In this document: in pieces, positions 31,240 through 39,336 of the stretch
How the letters are laid out: every line of letters starts with the position of its first letter
Position numbering within the stretch: position 1 is the stretch's first letter
Position numbers and translations under genes: made by a program
Assembly: GCA_902768605.1 (NCBI GenBank)
Contig: CACXLY010000036.1
Coordinates: 1-49,056, forward strand
Direction of reading: 5' to 3'
DNA from: an uncultured Bacteroidales bacterium
GTDB taxonomy: Bacteria; Bacteroidota; Bacteroidia; Bacteroidales; Bacteroidaceae
DNA: 49,056 nucleotides
Notes under the pieces: generated by a model
Seen by the model: only the letters and a program-made list of their open reading frames with translations
Database searches by the model: none
Told to the model about the DNA's origin: nothing

Positions 31240-31433
31240 AGAATGAAGAATGAAGAGTGAAGCTCCGCGACAACAATCGCGCCATGGTGCTAGAGCATCC
31301 ATGAATTTGCTGCCGCCGTAAATCGTCAAATAATTAAATCGTAAATAACAGCCTCCCCCGGGGGAACAAATAACCAAATAGTTAAATCGTAAATAAATCG
31401 TAAATCGTAAATCGTCAAATCGTAAATAATATT
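31236..31433. repeat. Composite spacer: heptads, GC core copy C, C-rich palindrome, heptads
   Basis: GAATGAA/GAGTGAA heptads (31240-31261), the flank CTCCGCGACAACAATCGCG, the core hairpin with arms CATGG/CCATG (31283-31303), TAAATCG heptads, the palindrome GCCTCCCCCGGGGGAAC (31352-31368), and more TAAATCG heptads up to the rpoZ ATG. Confidence 0.85.
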
Positions 31434-31769
31434 ATGGATTACAAGAAAACATCAGCCCCTAACGACACCGTCAACAGAGACCCCATGAGCCTTTGCGAGG
31501 AAACAGGCAACATCTACGAAAGCGTCGTTATCATCGGTAAGCGTGCCAATCAGATTTCTGCCGACATCAAGCAGGAACTGAGCAAGAAGCTCTCGGAGTT
31601 TGCAAGCACTCAGGACAACCTCGACGAGGTGTTCGAGAACCGCGAGCAGATAGAAATCAGCCGTTACTATGAGAAGCTGCCCAAGGCAACGCTCATGGCG
31701 ACGCAGGAGTTCATCGACGGCAAGATTTATTATCGCAACCCCAGCAAGGAGGCAACTCTGCTCGACTAA
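31434..31769 (+). CDS. rpoZ: RNA polymerase omega subunit, Bacteroidetes type
   Basis: 111 residues. GNIYESVVIIGKRANQISADIKQELSKKL corresponds to the conserved omega core (RANQI), which stabilises the beta-prime subunit. The rest, ENREQIEISRYYEKLPKATLMATQEFIDGKIYYRNP, is the Bacteroidetes extension. Position between bamD and a DUF4293 gene agrees with related genomes. It ends 3 bp before the next ATG. Confidence 0.92.
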   Translation: MDYKKTSAPNDTVNRDPMSLCEETGNIYESVVIIGKRANQISADIKQELSKKLSEFASTQDNLDEVFENREQIEISRYYEKLPKATLMATQEFIDGKIYYRNPSKEATLLD

Positions 31770-31772
31770 GGC

Positions 31773-32231
31773 ATGATTCAGCGCATTCAGACCCTCTACC
31801 TCCTCGCAGCCTTCCTGCTCTGCATCGGCTGCCTCTGCACGCCAATCGCTCATTTCATGGCAAGCGAGGGCATGGAGAAGGTGGATATGTACAATCTGTG
31901 GCTTGTGTCCGAGGGGCAGCACATGTTCTCCTTCTGCCCCGTCATGATGGCCATACTCGTCATCGCGAGTGTCTTCACGTTCCTTGACATCTGGCTCTTC
32001 AAGCGCCGTGCTCTGCAGATGCGGATTGCTTCGTTCTGCATGATACTGCTTGTGTTTTGGTATGTCGCATACGGCATCATCAGCTACCTGCTCAGCACAG
32101 GACTGCCAGCCACATGGCGTCCGCATTGGACGGCAGGCCTTCCCGCAGCAGCCCTTATCCTGCTCTACCTTGCCTTCCGTGGCATTCACAAAGACGAGAT
32201 GCTGGTTCGCTCGCTGGACCGCTTGCGTTAA
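31773..32231 (+). CDS. DUF4293 family membrane protein
   Basis: 152 residues with four membrane helices (about 5-25, 48-68, 82-105, 117-137), typical of the Bacteroidetes DUF4293 family; the start MIQRIQTLYLLAAFLL is characteristic. Function unknown. Starts 3 bp after rpoZ, so it is probably translated from the same mRNA. A strong terminator follows. Confidence 0.88.
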   Translation: MIQRIQTLYLLAAFLLCIGCLCTPIAHFMASEGMEKVDMYNLWLVSEGQHMFSFCPVMMAILVIASVFTFLDIWLFKRRALQMRIASFCMILLVFWYVAYGIISYLLSTGLPATWRPHWTAGLPAAALILLYLAFRGIHKDEMLVRSLDRLR

Positions 32232-32259
32232 GAATACACATTATATATAATATATATAG

Positions 32260-32300
32260 AATAAGGCGTTGCCCATCTTGGCAGCGCCTTATTGTTTGTC
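32260..32300. terminator. Hairpin terminator between convergent genes
   Basis: AATAAGGCGTTGCC pairs with GGCAGCGCCTTATT (32260-32273 and 32280-32293) with one mismatch; an AT-only TTATATATAATATATATA precedes it. It can serve both the DUF4293 and the ThuA transcripts. Confidence 0.8.
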
Positions 32301-32301
32301 T

Positions 32302-33912
32302 TTACTTTTGAAACGGGTCGCCTTTCGGGTCGCGGCTCACTACCCAGCGGAAGGCGTTGACGAAAAGCAGGTTCTGCGTGGCATCGATGAAGCCTTCGTC
32401 GCCGTGCCCCATGTTCAGGTAAATCATCCTGTACTTCTTGTTCGTCCAGACGATAGGGAAGTCGCCCCACTTCACAACGTCTTTCAAGCCGAAGGGATAC
32501 ATCTTCCGCGAGATGGAGAGCAGCACTTCTACATCGGGATTCTTGCGCGGGCTGGGGTTCCACTGATAGAACTCGCTTGCCGGCGCCACAAAGGATGGAG
32601 GCAGAGTACAAGTGACGGGATGCTCCTGCGTGTCGCATTCCATGAGGGCAGGCTGCGGGGGCCAGTTGTTGCAATAGAATGCTCCGCAGCCCAGGAACTC
32701 GTTCAGCCAGGGCCAATGCGTATTCTTGTCGTTGTAGGCAGAGGCGTGGAAACCCATCCATCCGCCGCCATTCTCCATGTATTGCTCAAAGGCTTCGCGC
32801 TGTGCCTTGCCGCCCGGAGAGGCATTCAGGCTGATGATGATGGAGTAGTCCTTCAGCTTTTCGTAGGGATAGTCGGCAAGCGAAGTGGTGACATCCATGA
32901 GCCATCCCTCGCCGTACGTCAGCTTGTGGAAGAACTCGATGGCTTGCTTGTCGAACTGCACATGCGCCTCCTCAGCCCCCGGCTCATAGTGAACGAGAGC
33001 ACGGAAACGTGGCGCCCGGGCATAGTTGGCAGGATAGCCTTCCTCCTCAGCCTGCTGCTGTCCGTCGCCAGCAGTCAGTTGTCCGTTGTCTGTAGTCCGT
33101 TGTCCATCGTCCGTTGTCTGTTGTCCATCGTCTTTCAAAGTCCAATGGAGCGCGTTCTCGAAGAGCTTGATGAAGGCGGGGTTCTCGTAGAGCGACTTGC
33201 TGTGCCCAAACTGGAAATAGACGTTTCGAGCCTTCTTCTTAGGATTTGTCCATACGACGGGGTGGTCTCCCATCTTGATGTCCGTCTTGATGGAGTAGGA
33301 GTCCTCGTCCACATTCGCAAGAACATGAGCGTTCTGGCGAGGGCTGACATCGTACGTGTACCATTCATCTTCCTTAATTATAAAGCTTTGTGGCACGCCT
33401 TGGGTGACGGGATGCCCTTTGTCTTCGAGGTGAACCGTCGCGTCGCACTTGTCGGTAATATAGTTCTGATAGCGTATCTTGCCCAGGAACTCAGAGAACC
33501 ACCCCCACATCGGGTAGCCGTCGAATTCGCCGAGAAGACTTGCGTGGTGGAAGCCGATGTAGCCCCCGAGCCCTTTGTCGATGTAGGTTTGCATGTCCTT
33601 CTGTGCCGCTTCGCTCCAAGCATAAGGCGGGTAGTTCAGTTGCAGCACGAGCTGGTACTTCTGCAGCTCGCCTTTGCCGATTTCCTTTGCTGAGTTCAGA
33701 ACTGTCAGCTCCATGTTGAAGCGCTCCTTCTGACGCTCGAGCCATTGCAGCCCGGCAGCAGTAAAGCCTTCATGCAACCCGCCTCGCTCGGCCAGTACAA
33801 GCACCTTGCGAGGCCCTGCAGCACTCTGTTTCCTGTCCTTCGCCTCGCAAAGCACGACGGAAAACAACAACAAAACTGGTAGCAACAAATGCGAAACAAA
33901 TCTTCTTACCAT
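32302..33912 (-). CDS. Secreted protein with two ThuA-like domains joined by a repeat-encoded linker
   Basis: 536 residues with signal peptide (about 1-24). First ThuA-like domain about 30-260: VLVLAERGGLHEGF, GGYIGFHHASL, HPVTQGVP, YTYDVSPRQNAHVL, PVVWTNPKK. Second about 295-530: RALVHYEPGA, GGWMGFHASAY, HPVTCTLPPSF, YQWNPSPRKNPDVEVLL, PIVWTNKKYRMIYLNMGHG. The linker reads KDDGQQTTDDGQRTTDNGQ..., a seven-residue period made by ACAACGG-type heptads (33055-33131). ThuA domains are class-I-amidotransferase-like; the role, perhaps in sugar use, is not established. Confidence 0.85.
   Translation of the reverse strand: MVRRFVSHLLLPVLLLFSVVLCEAKDRKQSAAGPRKVLVLAERGGLHEGFTAAGLQWLERQKERFNMELTVLNSAKEIGKGELQKYQLVLQLNYPPYAWSEAAQKDMQTYIDKGLGGYIGFHHASLLGEFDGYPMWGWFSEFLGKIRYQNYITDKCDATVHLEDKGHPVTQGVPQSFIIKEDEWYTYDVSPRQNAHVLANVDEDSYSIKTDIKMGDHPVVWTNPKKKARNVYFQFGHSKSLYENPAFIKLFENALHWTLKDDGQQTTDDGQRTTDNGQLTAGDGQQQAEEEGYPANYARAPRFRALVHYEPGAEEAHVQFDKQAIEFFHKLTYGEGWLMDVTTSLADYPYEKLKDYSIIISLNASPGGKAQREAFEQYMENGGGWMGFHASAYNDKNTHWPWLNEFLGCGAFYCNNWPPQPALMECDTQEHPVTCTLPPSFVAPASEFYQWNPSPRKNPDVEVLLSISRKMYPFGLKDVVKWGDFPIVWTNKKYRMIYLNMGHGDEGFIDATQNLLFVNAFRWVVSRDPKGDPFQK
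33055..33131. repeat. In-frame heptad array (CCGTTGT/CCATCGT units, about 11) in the ThuA linker
   Basis: On the plus strand: CAGTTGT, CCGTTGT, CTGTAGT, CCGTTGT, CCATCGT, CCGTTGT, CTGTTGT, CCATCGT. It is the same heptad family as at 20956-21071 and 23484-23511. Confidence 0.85.
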
Positions 33913-33923
33913 CTCTCTCGTTA

Positions 33924-35930
33924 TTAGTTATATGTAACTTTTCGTCCGTTTTCTATGACGATGCCTTTCTTTTTATGAGTTGAGAGCTTCCTGCCGTTGA
34001 GGTCGAAGAGTCCTTTTCTTATTTTCTTATTTTCAACATCTCTTATTGTCTCAACTCCTGTCACGATGTCTGCGGTCTGGTCCTCAACGAAGAATTTGCC
34101 TTCCTCCTTCTCCCCCGTGATGCAATAGAAGCGGTCTGAGCGGATGCCTCTTATGTCAATGGTTTGCCTGCCGCCCGAGGTGTTGCTCACCACGAGGTTG
34201 AGGTACTGCTTTGGCGAGGTGAGGCTAAGGGTCTGATAGTTCCATTTCTTGCCTCCTATCTCCTTTGTGTCCCTGATTCGCTTGCCGGGCCAGTTGCCGT
34301 TCAGCTGCGCGTCGTTGTTGTCCCAGACATAGAACGTCATGGCAGACCATGTGACGTCGGAGTGGACATAAATCGTGATGTCGTGCGGCTCGAAGATGCT
34401 GTACTTGCGCGTATGAATGCCATAAACCTTGCCGCCAGACAGAATGCCTGCCGTCAGGGTGCATGAGGACGTGATGCTGAGCGTCTCTCCGCTCGCGATT
34501 TGACTGTTCTCGGCAGTTGGTTCCGTGCCGTCCAAAGTATAGACAATCTTGGCTCCCGATAGCCTGCTTACTGCTGTCAGCTTGACAGGCAAAGGCCCTT
34601 CGTAGGTGCCATCAGGCACATCCATCCAGACGGTATTGGCGTTTCTGTTCAGGAGATAACGATAGCCTTTGCCGGAGAGGATTTCGCGGTATTGCGTGCT
34701 GCTGGCGTTGTAGCTTTGGGGTTTCTTGCCGACGACGCAAAGCAGGGTGGCATTCTTGCCTGTGGTGGCTTTCGCGTAGTAGCTTTCGGCGCTGTATTTC
34801 TCCTCGCAAGCCGAGGTGTTCGTGATGCCAGCAAGTCGTCTGGCCAGTATCATCTGCTTGATTGCAAACTTGTTATCCCGCCAATGCGTGTAGAAGATGC
34901 AGGGTGTGCCGGGCATCGCCAAGAGGTAAGCGTTCGCAGCCAGCGTGTCTGAGCGGATGGGGTCTTGCTCTGCTCCGTTGATGCGATGTTCGGTATCGTG
35001 GTTCTCGACAAAGGTGACGGCATACTGCTTGTAGTTGTCTTCTGCCGAGAGCGGCTTTTGGTCCCAGCTCAGCTGGCGCCAGTCGTCGTTGTTGATGGCA
35101 TCGCGTACGCGGTAACGGAACTGGAAATCGAAGGCAGCACTTGTCGGAGTATCAGACACATAGCCTCGCGTATAGTTCACCCATTGCCTGATTTTATCCG
35201 TGCTGTCCCAGTACTCGCCGACGCTGAAGGCAGGCTTCGCGTACACGTTATAATCGGCGATGAAGCTCGCCCAAAAGCCTTTTACCATGTCGTATCGGAA
35301 GCCCACGTAGCCGATGTCCTCGAGGAGGAACTTGAGGTAGGCTTTGATGCAGTTCTGCACGTTGCTGCTCTGGTGGTCCAGGTCGCGGCAGTCCGGCCAG
35401 CCCTCGCCCGTGTCTTCGTTTTGCGAGAGCGATATGCCGTGCCCGCTTGCCCAGTTTGCCGTCGCGCCGCCATCATCGTCCTTGCAGATGTCGGAAGGCA
35501 GCATCTGGTAGGTCGCCCCGTTGTAGGTCTCGGCAGGGAAGTCTGCCCAAGAGCCTCCAGCACCCATGTTGTTGCGATGGTTAATGACGACATCGGCGAT
35601 GAAACCCGTGCCCCGCTCGCGATAGGCTGCAATCATGCTTCTGAGCTGCGCTTCTGTGCCGAAGGAACTCTTCTGGTTGAAGTAATAGACGGGCGTGTAG
35701 CCCATCACGTTATGGCCTTTGTTGCACCAGCCGCTCTGTGGAACCCAGACGAGTTGGAAATAAGGCGCTATCTCGTCGGCCTGCTCTTCCAGCTTCGCCC
35801 AAGACGTCTCGTCGTAGGAATCCCAGTAGAATCCTTGCAGCATCACGCCATCATAATCGGCAGGCCAGCCTTGCGCGAAGGCAGCCAGATGCAGCGTGAA
35901 AGCCAGGAGCAGAAGTGTAAGTCTTTTCAT
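33924..35930 (-). CDS. GH13 alpha-amylase with C-terminal modules and a T9SS-like tail
   Basis: 668 residues. Signal peptide about 1-19. Catalytic barrel with nucleophile Asp214 (GFRYDMVKG), acid/base Glu239 (SVGEYW) and Asp312 (FVENHDTE), plus DVVINHR. After about residue 440 comes a chitobiase-C-like domain (VYTLDGTEPTAENSQIASGE, 490-510) and a CBM26-like starch-binding domain (ITIYVHSDVTWSAMTFYVWD...NGNWPGKRI). The end, GLFDLNGRKLSTHKKKGIVIENGRKV, resembles the short C-terminal tail seen on secreted Prevotella proteins. It degrades starch outside the cell. No SusR-type regulator or Sus genes are nearby. Confidence 0.93.
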   Translation of the reverse strand: MKRLTLLLLAFTLHLAAFAQGWPADYDGVMLQGFYWDSYDETSWAKLEEQADEIAPYFQLVWVPQSGWCNKGHNVMGYTPVYYFNQKSSFGTEAQLRSMIAAYRERGTGFIADVVINHRNNMGAGGSWADFPAETYNGATYQMLPSDICKDDDGGATANWASGHGISLSQNEDTGEGWPDCRDLDHQSSNVQNCIKAYLKFLLEDIGYVGFRYDMVKGFWASFIADYNVYAKPAFSVGEYWDSTDKIRQWVNYTRGYVSDTPTSAAFDFQFRYRVRDAINNDDWRQLSWDQKPLSAEDNYKQYAVTFVENHDTEHRINGAEQDPIRSDTLAANAYLLAMPGTPCIFYTHWRDNKFAIKQMILARRLAGITNTSACEEKYSAESYYAKATTGKNATLLCVVGKKPQSYNASSTQYREILSGKGYRYLLNRNANTVWMDVPDGTYEGPLPVKLTAVSRLSGAKIVYTLDGTEPTAENSQIASGETLSITSSCTLTAGILSGGKVYGIHTRKYSIFEPHDITIYVHSDVTWSAMTFYVWDNNDAQLNGNWPGKRIRDTKEIGGKKWNYQTLSLTSPKQYLNLVVSNTSGGRQTIDIRGIRSDRFYCITGEKEEGKFFVEDQTADIVTGVETIRDVENKKIRKGLFDLNGRKLSTHKKKGIVIENGRKVTYN

Positions 35931-35957
35931 CTGTCGAGAGTTTATTTTTAATCAGAT

Positions 35958-36076
35958 ACATCTAATGGGCAAATTAGAAACATCTAATTGGCAAATTAGG
36001 CACGTGTAGTTTGCAATTTAGGCACGTGAAGTTTGCGATTTAGGCACGTGTAGTTTGCGATTTACTAGTGTGTCGT
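35958..36076. repeat. 22-bp minisatellite, five units plus a partial
   Basis: Units start at 35958, 35980, 36002, 36024 and 36046, each exactly 22 bp: ACATCTAAT...AAATTAG twice, then ACGTGTAGTTTGC... three times; the array ends with ACTAGTGTGTCGT, the reverse complement of the unit ends at 24.7 kb. It lies upstream of the amylase gene. Confidence 0.9.
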
Positions 36077-36079
36077 CAG

Positions 36080-36110
36080 GCATTCCCCCTAAAGGGGGTT
36101 AGGGAGTCTT
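36080..36110. repeat. C-rich palindrome between the C69 gene and the 22-bp array
   Basis: ATTCCCCCTAAAGGGGGTTAG with CCCCCTAAAGGGGG as the perfect core, directly after the C69 stop. Confidence 0.7.
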
Positions 36111-37760
36111 CTAAGGTTGTTGATACCGAGTGCCTGCCTGCTTGATTATCTCGCGCTTGAATCTCTCGGGATAACCAGGGCGAAGTACGGGCTTGGGATT
36201 GCCTCCGGGAGTCTTCTCGAACTGCCCGTTCTCGTCTGTTCTCTTGACAGCCATGTCGTTGTACTTCACGATGATGAGTTGCGCAAGTTGGTTCCATTCG
36301 TCCATCATCGCGCCTGCTACGCGGTGGCTGTAGGCCGAGAGGTGCTTGATGGCGTCCTCCTTGCTCATGCTTGCTGCTTTGCTCTCCACGTCGTCCTGCA
36401 GCGAGTTGTAGTCCGCTTCGAGCCTGTCGCGCACCTTCTGCAGTTCGGGGAAGAGCAGGTTATAGCGCAGATAGACCATGTTGCTGACCCAGTTCTCCAC
36501 CCAATATGCTGAGCGAGTGGAGAAATGGAAGGCGTCGGCAGTATTCTTGTCGTAGCACTCGGGGGCCTGCGTCATGTTGCAATAGCAGGGTGTGAAGACC
36601 GTCATATTCGCCTCGTCGTTGGCAAACCACGTCACTCCGCCGATGTGATTGGGCAGCCAGGAGCGCATCTGGCTCACATAGACGCATGCCGACTGCTGAG
36701 TGCTGATGGGGCGCTCGTTGAAATATTTCTTCCCATCGACCTCGAAACTGAGTGGAGTGGGGCGGTACGGCATTTCCCAAGCACCCATTCCGATGTCCTC
36801 GGTCAGCGCCATCGGCGTGCCTTCGTAGTGGTCGCGCATCATGTCCTTGACGTCTTGGACAGAGAGCGGAGCCTTGGGCTTCACGTAAAGTGGCAGGACC
36901 TGACCCTTCGTGTCGCCCATCGCATAAGGCAGATAGGGGCTCATGTCCTCGGCAGCCCACTTGTTGTAATAGCTCCAGATGCGTGCCTCGCAGAAGCGAA
37001 GTGCGCCGAAGTCAGCGGGTGCGTAAGCATCTGCAAACGAGAAGTCTGCATCTTTACCGCTGAAGTAACCCTTTTCGCGAGCGAAGCTGATGACGTCCTT
37101 TGCGTAGAGGCAGTTCTTCTTGTCCTTGAGGGGGAACTGATGGATGCGGCTCTGATTGGCATGTCCACTAATGCAATCGTCCGGGATGCGCACGGCCACC
37201 CACACGGTTCCCTTGCGTCCCGGGCCTTTGCCTATCATCTCCAGAATCCATGCCTCGTTGGGGTCAGCCACGGAGAAACTTTCTCCCTCGCTCTCGTAGC
37301 CGTAGGTATCCACCAGACTTGTCATGACTTCGATGGCCTCGCGGGCAGTCTTGGAACGCTGCAGGCCGAGCACCATGAGCGAACCATAGTCGATAAGTCC
37401 GCTGATGGTGTCTGTCAACTCAGCCCTGCCGCCCCATGTCGTCTCGTGAATCGACACTTGAAACTCGTTCATCAGACCTACAACGCCGTATGTATGAGCG
37501 ACTTCCGGAATCTCTCCAAGGTAGTTGTTGCTCTCGTAGTGATACAGGGGATGCATTGTCCCGGCAGGGTGGTCTGCGGCGGGAATCACGCGAAGGGGCT
37601 CGAAGGAGCCGTAGTCGTCCTGACTGTAGGAGATAATCACGCTGCCATCCTTCGAGGCTTTCTTGCCGACAATCAGGTTCGTGCAGGCAGTAGCATGATT
37701 GAAAATTGAAAATTGAAAATTGAAGAGCAGGGCTCCGAGAAGTATAATAAATCTTTTCAT
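36111..37760 (-). CDS. C69 family dipeptidase (peptidase U34), secreted
   Basis: 549 residues. The hydrophobic leader MKRFIILLGALLFNFQFSIF is cut before Cys26, which is the N-terminal nucleophile of the family (CTNLIVGKKASKDGSVI). HTYGVVGLMNEFQVSIHETTWGG and the ADPNEAWILEMIG segment are typical. It hydrolyses dipeptides, probably in the periplasm or outside. Residues about 13-22 of the signal peptide, its hydrophobic core, are encoded by four AATTGAA heptads (37697-37724 on plus), so a repeat seems to have replaced part of the signal sequence without loss of hydrophobicity. Confidence 0.92.
   Translation of the reverse strand: MKRFIILLGALLFNFQFSIFNHATACTNLIVGKKASKDGSVIISYSQDDYGSFEPLRVIPAADHPAGTMHPLYHYESNNYLGEIPEVAHTYGVVGLMNEFQVSIHETTWGGRAELTDTISGLIDYGSLMVLGLQRSKTAREAIEVMTSLVDTYGYESEGESFSVADPNEAWILEMIGKGPGRKGTVWVAVRIPDDCISGHANQSRIHQFPLKDKKNCLYAKDVISFAREKGYFSGKDADFSFADAYAPADFGALRFCEARIWSYYNKWAAEDMSPYLPYAMGDTKGQVLPLYVKPKAPLSVQDVKDMMRDHYEGTPMALTEDIGMGAWEMPYRPTPLSFEVDGKKYFNERPISTQQSACVYVSQMRSWLPNHIGGVTWFANDEANMTVFTPCYCNMTQAPECYDKNTADAFHFSTRSAYWVENWVSNMVYLRYNLLFPELQKVRDRLEADYNSLQDDVESKAASMSKEDAIKHLSAYSHRVAGAMMDEWNQLAQLIIVKYNDMAVKRTDENGQFEKTPGGNPKPVLRPGYPERFKREIIKQAGTRYQQP
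37697..37724. repeat. Heptad array (AATTGAA, four copies) in the C69 signal peptide
   Basis: GATTGAA, AATTGAA, AATTGAA, AATTGAA; in frame and encoding FNFQFSIFNH. Confidence 0.9.
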
Positions 37761-37766
37761 AACTCG

Positions 37767-38642
37767 CTATTTGATAATTAGTTTGTCGCTGCCTGCAGCC
37801 TTGAAACTCATGTCAAGGCCTTTCACGCTGTGTGTCAGGGCTCCGAAGGAAATGAAATCGACGCCGGCTTTGGCGTAGGGAATCATCGTGTCGAAGGTGA
37901 TGCCGCCGCTCGATTCCGTTTCGCATCGGCCTGCAACAATCTCCACGGCCTTCTTCGTGTCCTCGGGCGTGAAGTTGTCGAACATGATGCGGTCGCAACC
38001 CTCGGCAAGCGCTTCGTCCAGTTCCTTCCAGTTCCTCACCTCGCACTCAATCTTCAGGTCCTTGCCTTTCTCTTTTAAGTACTGCTTCGCACGAGAGATT
38101 GCGTTGTGAACACCTCCGCAGAAGTCGATGTGATTGTCTTTCAGGAGAATCATGTCGAAGAGCCCGATGCGGTGGTTCATGCCGCCGCCAATCTTCACGG
38201 CCTCTTTCTCGAGCATTCGCATGCCGGGTGTCGTCTTGCGGGTATCCAGGACGCGCGTCTTGGTGCCGGCATCGATGAGGGCCTGCTGATACTTGTGCGT
38301 CATCGTGGCTATGCCGCTCATTCGCTGCAGGATGTTGAGCATGAGGCGCTCCGTCTGCAGAAGGCTCTGCACCTTTCCCTTGACGCTCATCACGATGTCG
38401 CCGGGCTTGACGTGCGCCCCGTCCTCGATGTATGTCTCGACCTGCAGGTCCGGGTCGAAGCGATGGAACACTTTCTTTGCAATCTCGTTGCCTGCAAAGA
38501 TGCCTTCTTCCTTGATGAGCAACTTGCTTTCGCCCATCTCGGTTGGCGGGATGCAGCAAAGCGTCGTGTGGTCTCCGTCGCCGATGTCCTCGGCAAAAGA
38601 CAGGTCAATAAGTCTGTCGTTGAGTTCTTCTACTGATAACAT
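37767..38642 (-). CDS. nadC: Nicotinate-nucleotide pyrophosphorylase (quinolinate phosphoribosyltransferase)
   Basis: 291 residues. NadC converts quinolinate and PRPP to nicotinate mononucleotide in NAD synthesis. The motifs GDHTTLCCIP, LNILQRMSGIATMT, RVLDTRKTTPGMRMLEKEAVKIGGGMNHRIGLFDMILLKDNH and SSGGITFDTMIPYAKAGVDFISFGALTHS are complete. It starts at ATG 38642; a heptad array lies upstream. nadA and nadB are not in the window. It is 6 bp upstream of the C69 gene, so both are likely cotranscribed. Confidence 0.96.
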   Translation of the reverse strand: MLSVEELNDRLIDLSFAEDIGDGDHTTLCCIPPTEMGESKLLIKEEGIFAGNEIAKKVFHRFDPDLQVETYIEDGAHVKPGDIVMSVKGKVQSLLQTERLMLNILQRMSGIATMTHKYQQALIDAGTKTRVLDTRKTTPGMRMLEKEAVKIGGGMNHRIGLFDMILLKDNHIDFCGGVHNAISRAKQYLKEKGKDLKIECEVRNWKELDEALAEGCDRIMFDNFTPEDTKKAVEIVAGRCETESSGGITFDTMIPYAKAGVDFISFGALTHSVKGLDMSFKAAGSDKLIIK

Positions 38643-38645
38643 CTT

Positions 38646-38862
38646 GTTTATTTACGATTTGACGATTTACTATTTACGATTTATTTACTATTTAGTAATT
38701 TAGCTATTTACTCTCCCCTCCTTTGGAGGGGTCGGGGGAGGCTGTTATTTACTATTAAATTATTTGACGATTTACGGCGGAAGCAAATTCTTCACTCTTC
38801 ACTCTTCATTCTTCATTTTACGGCGGAAGCAAATTCTTCATTCTTCGTTCTTCATTCTTCAT
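38646..38862. repeat. Heptad arrays and a C-rich palindrome between rlmH and nadC
   Basis: TTTACGA/TTTGACGA/TTTACTA heptads, the palindrome CCCCTCCTTTGGAGGGG (38716-38732) inside a longer C-rich stretch, more heptads, then TTCACTC/TTCATTC heptads in two blocks (38790-38816 and 38838-38864), each following GGCGGAAGCAAA. Confidence 0.85.
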
Positions 38863-39336
38863 TTACTCATGGTGGTACGGTTCTCCGTTGAGGATTGTCA
38901 TCGCTCTGTAGATTTGCTCCACGAAGAACATGCGGACCATCTGGTGGGAGAGTGTCATGCGGCTCAGGCTGACCTCTTCGTTGCCCCGTTTGTGAATGGC
39001 GTCGGAGAAGCCGTAAGGTCCGCCGACGATGAAGACGAGGCGCTTCGGCCCCGCAGCCATCTTCTTTTGCATCCAGGCGGCAAACTCCACGCTGGTCCGT
39101 TCGCTGCCGTGCTCGTCGAGGAGCACCACGTAATCGCCCGCCTGCAGGCACTTCTGTATCATTTCGCCCTCGCGTTCCTTCTGCTCGTTTTGGCTGAGTC
39201 CCTTGGTGTTCTTGAGTTCCGGGATGACCTCTACGGCGAATGGAATGTAGTGGCAGATGCGGTCAACGTATTCCCGTATGATGGCGTCGAACCGCTTGTC
39301 TGTGGTCTTGCCCACCACGATGAGCACGCCTTTCAC
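38863..39336 (-). CDS. rlmH: 23S rRNA (pseudouridine-1915-N3)-methyltransferase
   Basis: 157 residues from the GTG at 39336; that start overlaps the TGA of the upstream gene (GTGA) and gives the normal family length, whereas a longer frame to 39378 would run into the upstream gene. SPOUT-knot features: VVLLDEHGSERTSVEFAAWM, FIVGGPYGFSDAI, SLSRMTLSHQMVRMFFVEQIYRAMTIL and the end GEPYHHE. It methylates pseudouridine in helix 69 of 23S rRNA. Confidence 0.95.
   Translation of the reverse strand: MKGVLIVVGKTTDKRFDAIIREYVDRICHYIPFAVEVIPELKNTKGLSQNEQKEREGEMIQKCLQAGDYVVLLDEHGSERTSVEFAAWMQKKMAAGPKRLVFIVGGPYGFSDAIHKRGNEEVSLSRMTLSHQMVRMFFVEQIYRAMTILNGEPYHHE

Noticed and set aside
32269..33693. Long plus-strand open frame opposite the ThuA gene
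   Set aside because: Antisense shadow of a gene with signal peptide and domain repeats.
36525..37709. Long plus-strand open frame opposite the C69 gene
   Set aside because: Antisense shadow of a gene with full family motifs; no start context or promoter.
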